Below are positions 1 through 4,968 of a DNA stretch of 7,676 bases, in pieces. The DNA is from Candidatus Binatota bacterium (GTDB lineage Bacteria > Desulfobacterota > Binatia > Bin18). The stretch spans positions 1 through 7,676 of the forward strand of contig WTHE01000014.1 of NCBI GenBank assembly GCA_011523315.1. The letters are read 5' to 3'. The notes beneath the pieces are model-generated. The model did no database searches, was not told the DNA's origin, and saw only the letters and a list, made by a program, of their open reading frames with translations. Both the position numbers and the translations under genes were made by a program. Each line of letters opens with the position of its first letter. Within the stretch, counting starts at the first letter, position 1.

Positions 1-488
1 AAACGGACCAGATCGCCCTCATAGGCGGCTTCAGGCTGGGTCCACAGGACCTTCATCGCCTCGACCGTCTCCCGCATACGCTTCCAGCGCAGCCGGAATT
101 CGGTTCCCAGGACTTCGGTTTCTTCCCGTAACCAGCCGGCCCCGGCGCCGATCACCACCCGCCCGCCGGAGTACAGGTCGAGACTGGCGATGGTTTTGGC
201 CGTGACCAGCGGTTCCCGTTCGGGCAGCAGGCAGATGCCGGTCCCCAGCTTGACCTTTGTGGTCACCGTCGCCGCCACGGTCAGGGCGATAAACGGGTCG
301 GCCCAGCGGTTGTAGTGCTCCGGCAGCTGCCCGTCCGCGGCGGCCGGAAACGGGGTCTGGTGGCCAACCGGAATGACCGGATGCTCGGGAATCCACAGCG
401 AATCAAAGCCCTCGGCTTCGACCCGGCGGGCGACCTCGGCCAGATCGCCGCTCTGGGCGGTAGCGGTCACTAAAACGCCAACTTCCAT
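1..488 (-). CDS. LLM-class (luciferase-like) F420/flavin-dependent oxidoreductase, C-terminus cut by window edge
   Basis: Reading the minus strand from ATG 486-488 gives 162 residues with no stop before the left edge, so only the N-terminal half is present. The protein opens with a short beta strand (MEVGVLVTAT), then EAEGFDSLWIPEHPVIPV at about 25-41. LGTGICLLPEREPL follows at 81-94 and GGRVVIGAGAGWLREETEVLG at 108-128. These are the hallmark blocks of the bacterial luciferase-like TIM-barrel family, in particular the F420-dependent subgroup, which transfers hydride between F420H2 or FMNH2 and an organic substrate in the cytoplasm. The substrate cannot be inferred. The start is well supported: AGGAGGG (496-502) lies 7 nt upstream, with a promoter candidate just beyond. 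It is transcribed divergently from the MFS gene. Family assignment is strong; the F420 versus FMN choice is inference. Confidence 0.93.
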   Translation of the reverse strand, partial: MEVGVLVTATAQSGDLAEVARRVEAEGFDSLWIPEHPVIPVGHQTPFPAAADGQLPEHYNRWADPFIALTVAATVTTKVKLGTGICLLPEREPLVTAKTIASLDLYSGGRVVIGAGAGWLREETEVLGTEFRLRWKRMRETVEAMKVLWTQPEAAYEGDLVR

Positions 489-514
489 GCGTGTGCCCTC
501 CTCTCTGTGGGTGT

Positions 515-543
515 CTTATACCAAGGACCGGCACAAGGGCCAA
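515..543 (-). promoter_or_regulatory. Candidate sigma70-type promoter for the LLM oxidoreductase
   Basis: On the minus strand a -35 TTGGCC (538-543) is followed after exactly 17 nt by a -10 TATAAG (515-520), matching consensus at 4/6 and 5/6 positions. Transcription would start near 508, giving a leader of about 20 nt that contains the AGGAGGG ribosome-binding site. Confidence 0.5.
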
Positions 544-563
544 CGGGCCAGGCACAGGCCCTT
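535..563. promoter_or_regulatory. Inverted repeat between divergent promoters (possible operator)
   Basis: AAGGGCC (535-541) and GGCCCTT (557-563) form a perfect 7-bp dyad with a 15-nt spacer; a second GGGCC at 545-549 could pair with the same right arm. The left arm overlaps the -35 box of the LLM promoter and the right arm ends 4 nt before the -35 of the MFS promoter. A bound regulator could therefore act on both genes. On the plus strand the dyad runs into TTTT, so a weak terminator is an alternative reading. Confidence 0.25.
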
Positions 564-567
564 TTCA

Positions 568-596
568 TTGACAGCCCAGGTCTCGGCGCATAGGTT
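568..596 (+). promoter_or_regulatory. Candidate promoter for the MFS exporter, with almost no leader
   Basis: A perfect -35 TTGACA (568-573) is followed after 17 nt by TAGGTT (591-596), a poor -10 (3/6). The predicted start of transcription, about 602-604, coincides with the GTG initiation codon at 603. This would make a leaderless or nearly leaderless message, which fits the lack of a clear Shine-Dalgarno sequence. Confidence 0.3.
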
Positions 597-602
597 CAGG
601 CC

Positions 603-1904
603 GTGGTATCCAAGCCGGCACCTCTCGCCCACACACAACTCCAAGAATCCGAACCTGCACCGCCCGCACCGGCCAGCGCCTTCGGCTGGCAGCTGCCCTA
701 CAGTCTGCGCGCGCTCCAGCACCGCAACTTCCGGCTGTTCTTTGTCGGTCAGTTCGTCTCCCGGACCGGCTTCTGGATGCAATGGGTGGCCCAGGGTTGG
801 CTGGTCTACCAGCTGACCCAGTCCGCATTCATGCTCGGCCTGGTGTCGTTTGCCGGGCAGCTGCCCTCCCTGCTGCTCGGCCTGTTGGCGGGCGTGGTGG
901 CCGACCGCTTCAACCGCTACCACGTCATCCTGCTCATGCTCGTGCTGGCCATGCTCCAGGCTGCGGTGTTGAGCGTCCTGACCCTGGGCGGCTGGATTAC
1001 GGCCTGGCAGGTGTTTTTTCTGGCGCTGTTTGCCGGGATAGTCCAGAGCTTTGAGATGCCGGCCCGACAGAGCTTTCTGATGGAAATTGTCGGCCGAGAG
1101 GATTTGCCCAGCGCAATTGCGCTCAACTCGGCTCTGGTCAACGGCGCCCGGATTCTGGGTCCGGCGCTGGCCGGCATTGTCGTGGCCTACGCCGGGGAGG
1201 GAGCGTGTTTTTCGGTCAACGCGCTGTCCTACCTGGCCATTATCGGCGGGTTTCTGGCCATGCGGCTGCCGCCCCGGACCCGCACCGCCGCCTCAAAAAG
1301 GTCGGTGTCGGCCTTTATCCACGAGGGGATTGTGTACGCCGTCCGCACGCCGTCCATCCGCCTGCCCCTGATCCTGATCGGTCTGGTCGGCCTGCTCAGC
1401 ACCCCCTATACCGTTCTCATGCCGGTGTTTGCCAAGGATATTCTCAACAGCGGACCGAGCGGCATGGGCCTGCTCATGGGCGCGGCCGGGATCGGCGCGG
1501 TGATCGGGGTCAGTTTTCTGGCCCGGCATCGGGGGACCGACAGGCTGGGTCGAGCGATTGCGTTTGCCCTGGTCCGGTTTGGCCTGGGGCTCATCCTGTT
1601 TGCCTACTCTCGTAACCTGTGGCTGTCGCTGCTGATCCTGCCCCTGGTCGGCTCAGGCTTTATGGTCCCGATGGCTGCCGTCAACACCCTGCTGCAAACC
1701 ATCGCCCCGGATCGCCTGCGGGGCCGGGTGATGAGCCTGTACTTCATCATGATCATGGGCGCCGCCCCGGTCGGCAGCCTGTTGTCAGGCAGCTTGGCGC
1801 CTTACATCGGCGCACCCCTAACCGTCGCCCTGACCGGCGCGGGCTGTCTGGGCGCCGCAGTGTGGGTGAGCCTCAACCTGCATGTCCTGCACGACAGGCA
1901 ATAG
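603..1904 (+). CDS. MFS transporter, MFS_3/EntS-like drug or siderophore exporter
   Basis: A 433-residue polytopic inner-membrane protein of normal length for a 12-helix major facilitator. After a Pro/Ala-rich cytoplasmic N-terminus (1-30) comes SLRALQHRNFRLFFVGQFVS (34-53), then helix 2 ending in GVVADRFNRYHVI (97-109), a variant of MFS motif A. PARQSFLMEIVGREDLPSAI (153-172) and PDRLRGRVMSLY (369-380) are characteristic of the MFS_3 branch that includes the enterobactin exporter EntS. Known members are proton-driven exporters of siderophores or drugs; the substrate here is unknown. The start is GTG 603: an in-frame TAG at 591-593 blocks extension upstream and no ATG lies near downstream. 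No strong ribosome-binding site is visible. No siderophore genes are nearby, so a generic efflux role is equally likely. Confidence 0.92.
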   Translation: MVSKPAPLAHTQLQESEPAPPAPASAFGWQLPYSLRALQHRNFRLFFVGQFVSRTGFWMQWVAQGWLVYQLTQSAFMLGLVSFAGQLPSLLLGLLAGVVADRFNRYHVILLMLVLAMLQAAVLSVLTLGGWITAWQVFFLALFAGIVQSFEMPARQSFLMEIVGREDLPSAIALNSALVNGARILGPALAGIVVAYAGEGACFSVNALSYLAIIGGFLAMRLPPRTRTAASKRSVSAFIHEGIVYAVRTPSIRLPLILIGLVGLLSTPYTVLMPVFAKDILNSGPSGMGLLMGAAGIGAVIGVSFLARHRGTDRLGRAIAFALVRFGLGLILFAYSRNLWLSLLILPLVGSGFMVPMAAVNTLLQTIAPDRLRGRVMSLYFIMIMGAAPVGSLLSGSLAPYIGAPLTVALTGAGCLGAAVWVSLNLHVLHDRQ

Positions 1905-2272
1905 GGGCAATCGAGAGAGCGGCTGAGCGTATGCAGTCGGAGGGGCAGCGGTCTCGGCGAGGACGCCGGCCCGGACGGGGTGTCGGGGCAACGCCCTGAC
2001 CAAGCGTTTGAGCAAAGCGAAAACGTGACTTGCTCCTGACCAAAGTAGGGAGGCGGGTGCAGGAGAATGATACACCGGGGGAGCAAGATGGTAAGGAGCG
2101 GTGGGTGAGAGGGGGACGGCAGATGGCCAGTGCGCTTCCTCAATGGTGGCGTGCTGGCCCGGTCTTACCTTTCTCCCCGGTGCTAGACTCGGGCAAGGCT
2201 AGCACCGGGTGGAGGAAAGGCGACGAGTCGGGACGCTCGATCAGCGCGTCCCCATTGCGATTGAAGCCGCTT
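1905..2272. other. 368-bp stretch between convergent genes, no supported gene
   Basis: The MFS gene (plus) ends on the left and the HNH nuclease gene (minus) ends on the right. Open frames crossing this stretch have no convincing start or protein-like composition. It contains two copies of CCTGACCAA (1996-2004 and 2035-2043), a GAGCAA/TTGCTC inverted repeat near 2010-2035, and the long hairpin at 2168-2220. No T-tract terminator was found for either gene. It probably marks the left border of the accessory patch. Confidence 0.5.
2168..2220. repeat. Long imperfect inverted repeat (about 20-bp stem)
   Basis: CCCGGTGCTAG (2176-2186) and CTAGCACCGGG (2199-2209) pair perfectly over 11 bp around a 12-nt loop. 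Outside them CCTTTCTCC (2168-2176) can continue pairing with GGAGGAAAGG (2211-2220) around small bulges. The structure lies between convergent genes, where a bidirectional terminator is expected, but no run of T follows on either strand. A REP-like element or a protein-binding cruciform are alternatives. Confidence 0.6.
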
Positions 2273-3193
2273 CTATTCTCCCCAGACGCTCCTGCAAGTC
2301 TCAAGGTGCTTTCTGAGATCTTTTTTGTTTGGCTGATCCTTGATGCTTTTCGGCAGCCGAATGCGGCGGTCACACCAATTTTTGTACTCGCTCCCCGCTA
2401 TACATGGGGCAAGCAGAACTTTCATGGTGTCTGGATCAATCGCCAGCAACTGGCAATCGAACAAAGTATGCAGGTCGGCCCGGAGAAGAAGGCCATTGGA
2501 TATCTTGTTCGTATGGTCACCACGATACAGAACGATATGAGCTGCTTCAAGAATATCGAGAATGGAGCAGTCTGTAACCGCGCACTTTCTGCCGTAGGCT
2601 GAAATCAGATCATCTCGAAACTTTTTTTGCCCGCGGCGTTGTATGATCATTCGCTGAATCCGCTTTCGTGCGTCTTCTTCATTCTTCGAGTCGGAAAGCT
2701 CTTCGTCGGCCGCTTCCGGCGGGAAGGTATCCTGTTGCGGAACGCATGCAGCACGGGCTCGGGCCAGGAGATCGGTCAGTTGCTTGGTCAGTTCCCGCTT
2801 CTGGCGCGAATTGAGGAGGCCCACCTTGTGAACGACTTTTGTCTTCTTACCGGCTAGCCAGAAATAATCTCGCACGTCACCAGGGGAGGGATTAGCCAGC
2901 CCGGACGGGCCGCCGGGAACAAGGCATGATATAGCGGCGTCTACGACTGCGCTCACGTCTGCCGGCGTGGGCGACTTCCCGACCAGCCACGTCGCGGTGG
3001 CTAGCTCCATCATAGCCAGCCGGTCGGCCGTGAGGATTCGTGCGAACCTAGCATTAGCTGCACCGCCGGGCCGTTTGTGCGGTCGTCCGCCGAACTGCTT
3101 GACAACATCAAGCGGGACCGCCTGGTCGCATTCTGGATCAAGAGCCAAGTGACCAGCTACGCTCTTCACAATTGACTTTACTAGGTCCTGCAT
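2273..3193 (-). CDS. HNH endonuclease (HNH_2 family), restriction-type orphan nuclease
   Basis: A 306-residue protein. The C-terminal half holds a complete HNH/beta-beta-alpha-metal nuclease domain: RRGQKKFRDDLISAYGRKC (186-204), C209, LEAAHIVLYRG (215-225), ISNGLLLRADLHTLFDCQLL (231-250). H219, N233 and H242 are the expected metal-binding and catalytic residues. This pattern matches HNH_2 nucleases, known from restriction and modified-DNA-targeting enzymes that cut DNA. Residues 1-160 match no family I can name. An acidic, Glu/Asp-rich linker (159-174) precedes the nuclease domain. ATG 3191-3193 was chosen because GGAGAG lies 5 nt upstream. An in-frame ATG at 3248-3250 would add 19 residues, but has no good ribosome-binding site and reads across a repeat copy. 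No methyltransferase is adjacent. The 3' half is visibly AT-richer than neighbouring genes, suggesting transfer. Confidence 0.88.
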   Translation of the reverse strand: MQDLVKSIVKSVAGHLALDPECDQAVPLDVVKQFGGRPHKRPGGAANARFARILTADRLAMMELATATWLVGKSPTPADVSAVVDAAISCLVPGGPSGLANPSPGDVRDYFWLAGKKTKVVHKVGLLNSRQKRELTKQLTDLLARARAACVPQQDTFPPEAADEELSDSKNEEDARKRIQRMIIQRRGQKKFRDDLISAYGRKCAVTDCSILDILEAAHIVLYRGDHTNKISNGLLLRADLHTLFDCQLLAIDPDTMKVLLAPCIAGSEYKNWCDRRIRLPKSIKDQPNKKDLRKHLETCRSVWGE

Positions 3194-3214
3194 CGTTCTC
3201 TCCGTTTTCCGCCC

Positions 3215-3241
3215 AAGCTTCACACAATAGACGATTATCAG
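3215..3241. repeat. Degenerate inverted copy of the 26-bp dispersed repeat
   Basis: Read on the plus strand, this 27-bp segment matches the minus-strand sequence of the copy at 3383-3408 at about 20 positions with a 1-nt gap. It keeps the blocks ACACAAT and TTATCAG. It lies just upstream of the preferred HNH start and points the opposite way to the other three copies. Confidence 0.5.
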
Positions 3242-3382
3242 ACGCCCCATTTCGGCCCGACCTGAACAATCTTCGGCCAGCTCGCCCTTTCACCCGCGAT
3301 TCGTTCAGCCGAGCCTGACCTGTCTCGGTCCGTAAGCCCCTGATTTTCCTACGCTCGCACACGGCCGAGCTGACCGTTACGC

Positions 3383-3408
3383 CTGATAACGGCCATTGTG
3401 TCAACTTT
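3383..3408. repeat. 26-bp dispersed repeat, exact copy 1
   Basis: The plus strand runs CTGATAACGGCC then ATTGTGTCAACTTT and is identical over all 26 bp to 4943-4968, in the same orientation. Flanking bases differ at once on both sides, so the boundaries are sharp. The stop codon of the 113-residue minus-strand gene lies inside it. Read on the minus strand it contains TTGACA, but no good -10 box follows, so a promoter is not the obvious explanation. Confidence 0.9.
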
Positions 3409-3742
3409 CAGCCAGCACGGGGGTTTCCGTTCCCGGCCGGGCCGGCGCGACCAGCGCCACCCGCACCCGCGCCGCGTCCAGACCCAGGACATCGCAGACC
3501 CAGGGGAAAGAGCCGACGCCCGTCCAGGCCCGGTCCGCAATCCAGGCCCGCGCCTCGGCCATCAGCTGCGCCCGCTGCCGGGACTTTTCCCGGTTCAGAC
3601 TCGCGCCGCCGCGCAGGTCCGCCCGCGCCTGCGCCAGCACGGCACCCCACAGGGCGTGTTCAGCGCGCGCCTGGACGCGCGCCACGCTGAATTGCGACGG
3701 TCGCACGCCGTCCTCGGCGAAAAGCGGGTCAGTGTCTCGCAT
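3401..3742 (-). CDS. Small conserved-looking hypothetical protein (113 aa)
   Basis: The protein is arginine- and alanine-rich and mostly helical. Residues 17-68 form a charged helical stretch. Residues 63-97 follow the pattern EARAWIADRAW, then SFPWVCDVLGLDAARVRVAL. From memory this resembles a short domain (W, F.W/F..VC..LGLD...R) seen in small uncharacterised proteins of Myxococcota and other Deltaproteobacteria, sometimes near phage genes; I cannot assign a function. A short DNA-binding or adaptor protein is conceivable. There is no signal peptide or membrane segment. ATG 3740-3742 has only a weak AGG upstream. GC-rich codon use supports coding. The last two codons and the stop fall inside the 26-bp repeat, so the natural C-terminus may have been replaced when the repeat arrived. 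Confidence 0.7.
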   Translation of the reverse strand: MRDTDPLFAEDGVRPSQFSVARVQARAEHALWGAVLAQARADLRGGASLNREKSRQRAQLMAEARAWIADRAWTGVGSFPWVCDVLGLDAARVRVALVAPARPGTETPVLAES

Positions 3743-3868
3743 CGTTCAGCCTACACTGTACGGCCCCGAGGGGGAGGGAGGCCGCCAGCGTATGCCAGCC
3801 GGCTTTTTGGAGCCAGCCTCCAATTTTGGTGGCGACAGGAAGGGCGCGGGTCGCCTATAGTCGCGGCT

Positions 3869-3982
3869 ATGATGCACGGCTCTCTCTACTTTCCAGCCGC
3901 GCTGCTCCGGCGCTGCTGGATCGGCATTCTGGTGGGGCGGGTCGCGGTGGGGCTGATCGTCGTGGGACTGATCGTCGTGTAG
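3869..3982 (+). CDS. Possible 37-residue hydrophobic peptide
   Basis: ATG 3869 opens a 37-codon frame ending in TAG at 3980-3982. The product starts MMHGSLYFPAALLRRCW and continues as one hydrophobic segment, ending GLIVVGLIVV, so it would be a single-span membrane peptide. The two GLIVV blocks come from a 15-bp tandem duplication. There is no convincing ribosome-binding site and the ORF is short enough to occur by chance. It is recorded because small membrane peptides are easily missed and it precedes a secreted-protein gene on the same strand by 69 bp. Confidence 0.2.
   Translation: MMHGSLYFPAALLRRCWIGILVGRVAVGLIVVGLIVV
3950..3979. repeat. 15-bp tandem duplication (2 copies, one mismatch)
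   Basis: GGGCTGATCGTCGTG (3950-3964) is followed directly by GGACTGATCGTCGTG (3965-3979). In the 37-codon plus-strand frame it encodes GLIVV twice. Confidence 0.85.
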
Positions 3983-4018
3983 TTCCGCACTGACCAGGGC
4001 GCCACCCGCTCCCCCGAA

Positions 4019-4039
4019 TGGTCCGGCGCGGGCGGACCA
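4019..4039. promoter_or_regulatory. Dyad/hairpin just upstream of the secreted-protein gene
   Basis: TGGTCCG (4019-4025) and CGGACCA (4033-4039) are perfect 7-bp arms around a 7-nt loop. The hairpin ends 12 nt before ATG 4052, immediately 5' of the purine-rich AGAGAAG that would serve as ribosome-binding site. It could be an operator or an mRNA structure controlling translation. Confidence 0.4.
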
Positions 4040-4051
4040 AAGAGAAGAACG

Positions 4052-4462
4052 ATGGTGCCGTACCGGCTGATTATCCTCCTGGGGACCGTAGTGCTGCTAG
4101 GAACTGGGTACGCCAGTGAGGACGATCCCCCCATTCCCTTCCTCCAGGCGTTTCACCACCTGGAGACGAACAGGCAAAAAGTGCACCATTTGCGGAACTG
4201 GCATCACGAGATGGGCGCGCAAAATGGGCTGGCTGCACGCAGTGCCCAGCGGTTTCAGGCTTTGTTGGCTTTCTTTCTCTTTCCCCATGTGAACGCCGGC
4301 GGTGTACTGGATTGTGCCGCCCTGGCCGAAGACTTATCCTTCTCGATCCCCTGTTTCTTCGAGATCGACGAGCCGGGGTATCGGATGTACACGCTCGTCG
4401 TTGCCGACCTGTGCCCCGCTCAGCAAGCCGCTATTCGCGCTGGGTGCATCAAACGTCCATGA
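4052..4462 (+). CDS. Small secreted/periplasmic protein with three His-His pairs and four Cys
   Basis: A 136-residue protein with a clear Sec signal peptide: short N-region with one Arg (R5), hydrophobic core LIILLGTVVLLGTGYA (6-21), and a likely signal peptidase I cut after A21. The mature part is about 115 residues. Its first section is histidine-rich: HH at 35-36, 45-46 and 51-52 within a predicted amphipathic helix, plus H79. The second section has C88, C101, C121 and C132, able to form two disulfides outside the cytoplasm. I recognise no family. Paired histidines suggest metal binding, but this is inference. ATG 4052 follows AGAGAAG, a weak ribosome-binding site. The gene converges on the minus-strand frameshifted gene, with only about 50 bp between their ends. 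Confidence 0.6.
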   Translation: MVPYRLIILLGTVVLLGTGYASEDDPPIPFLQAFHHLETNRQKVHHLRNWHHEMGAQNGLAARSAQRFQALLAFFLFPHVNAGGVLDCAALAEDLSFSIPCFFEIDEPGYRMYTLVVADLCPAQQAAIRAGCIKRP

Positions 4463-4490
4463 CCCTCAACGTCAGTATCCCCCACCCCGA

Positions 4491-4516
4491 CTGATAGCGG
4501 CCAAAGTGTCGACTTA
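4491..4516. repeat. Degenerate third copy of the 26-bp dispersed repeat
   Basis: It matches the exact copies at 21 of 26 positions in the same orientation, starting CTGATA.CGGCCA and keeping GTGTC.ACTT. It lies between convergent genes, and its right end contains the TAA stop (4514-4516) of the minus-strand helical frame. The upstream dinucleotide GA is shared with the copy at 4943. Confidence 0.6.
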
Positions 4517-4922
4517 GGATAGAGGTCTTTTCAGAGCTTCAATTTCCGTCAGACCCTCCCGGACCTGACGGCGAACGTCCTCTTGGAAAATCTCCCTCAA
4601 GTCCTCCCTCAAGGTCTCCCTCAATGCCTCCTTCCAATCCTCCGGCAAATCCTGCTTCAAGTCCTCCTCCAAGGCCGGACGGGGCCATGTCCACAAACTG
4701 CGCGGCGACCACGCCGACCCGGACGCGGCAGATGGTACACTCCCCATGCAAGCCGAAATAAGCGGCTGCGCTGTAGTCCGCACCGGTCGCCTCAAGCATC
4801 CACGTGATGAGGGCCCCCAGCTGGTCTTCCACCGCAGGCCGGGACACCGTGGATTTAGCGCGTCTGGCGCGTCTGGCGCGTTTTTCAGCCGCACGTCTAC
4901 GAGCGGCCTTTTTTTGGGCCAT
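4514..4922 (-). CDS. Small basic protein with helical C-terminus; reading frame shifts near 4680 (frameshifted hypothetical)
   Basis: ATG 4920-4922 has AAGGAGA 8 nt upstream and starts a frame beginning MAQKKAARRRAAEKRARRAR. A strongly basic N-terminus (1-23) precedes a short domain around VEDQLGALITWMLEATGADY and an H59-x2-C62-x2-C65 cluster (HGECTIC). This frame stays open to a TGA at 4539-4541, but from about residue 83 it becomes Gly/Glu-rich tetrapeptide repeats with many A/T third bases. The +1 frame over the same DNA gives LEEDLKQDLPEDWKEALRET and onward, a charged amphipathic helix ending in TAA 4514-4516. That frame uses the G/C-ending codons expected in this genome. The simplest reading is one ancestral gene of about 135 codons with an extra C in the CCCC run on the minus strand (plus-strand GGGG near 4681-4684). 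Family and function are unknown; sequencing error or programmed frameshifting are alternatives. Confidence 0.5.
4584..4679. repeat. 12-bp minisatellite, about 8 degenerate units
   Basis: Plus-strand units centre on CTCAAGTCCTCC, best preserved at 4596-4607, 4608-4619, 4620-4631 and 4656-4667, and drift toward both ends. The period of 12 keeps all frames in step. On the minus strand it encodes either GG-L-E type or EE/RE-D-L type tetrapeptide repeats, depending on frame. Confidence 0.85.
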
Positions 4923-4942
4923 GTCTGATCTCCTTGGAGAGA

Positions 4943-4968
4943 CTGATAACGGCCATTGTGTCAACTTT
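4943..4968. repeat. 26-bp dispersed repeat, exact copy 2
   Basis: Identical over 26 bp to 3383-3408 and in the same orientation, 1560 bp away. It sits 20 bp upstream of the start codon of the minus-strand basic protein, so the two exact copies bracket a small block of accessory genes. Confidence 0.9.

Larger units (their letters stand above)
3215..3408. mobile_element. Possible MITE-like element bounded by imperfect terminal inverted repeats
   Basis: The inverted copy (3215-3241) and the copy at 3383-3408 face each other as about 26-bp terminal inverted repeats around 141 bp with no credible gene. Size and layout fit a miniature non-autonomous transposable element. No target-site duplication is evident at the ends and no matching transposase is in the window, so this remains tentative. 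The element would supply the leader of the HNH gene and the stop codon of the 113-residue gene. Confidence 0.3.
3743..4051. other. 309-bp divergent intergenic region
   Basis: It lies between the start of the 113-residue gene (minus) and the start of the secreted-protein gene (plus), so both promoters should be here. No clear -35/-10 pair was found on either strand. It contains a doubtful 37-codon ORF, a 15-bp tandem repeat and a dyad next to the start at 4052, each listed separately. Confidence 0.4.

Noticed and set aside
2030..2602. 190-codon open frame on the plus strand
   Set aside because: Its second half is antisense to the clearly homologous HNH domain and its first half lacks protein-like composition or a ribosome-binding site.
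3194..3250. Upstream ATG start for the HNH nuclease
   Set aside because: It would add 19 residues read through a repeat copy with no good ribosome-binding site, whereas ATG 3193 has GGAGAG at ideal spacing.
3383..3408. TTGACA on the minus strand inside the repeat as a promoter -35 box
   Set aside because: No acceptable -10 hexamer follows at 16-18 nt in either exact copy, and in copy 2 transcription would start too close to the ribosome-binding site.
3398..3982. 194-codon open frame on the plus strand
   Set aside because: It is the complement of the 113-residue minus-strand gene, has Arg/Pro-rich low-quality composition and begins inside the repeat.
4584..4679. CRISPR array
   Set aside because: The units are 12 bp, directly adjacent with no spacers, and lie within coding sequence; this is a minisatellite.
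3383..4968. Integron gene-cassette array
   Set aside because: The sites are only about 26 bp, lack the GTTRRRY / RYYYAAC core pair and the long attC hairpin, and no integrase is in the window; only the site-gene order is similar.
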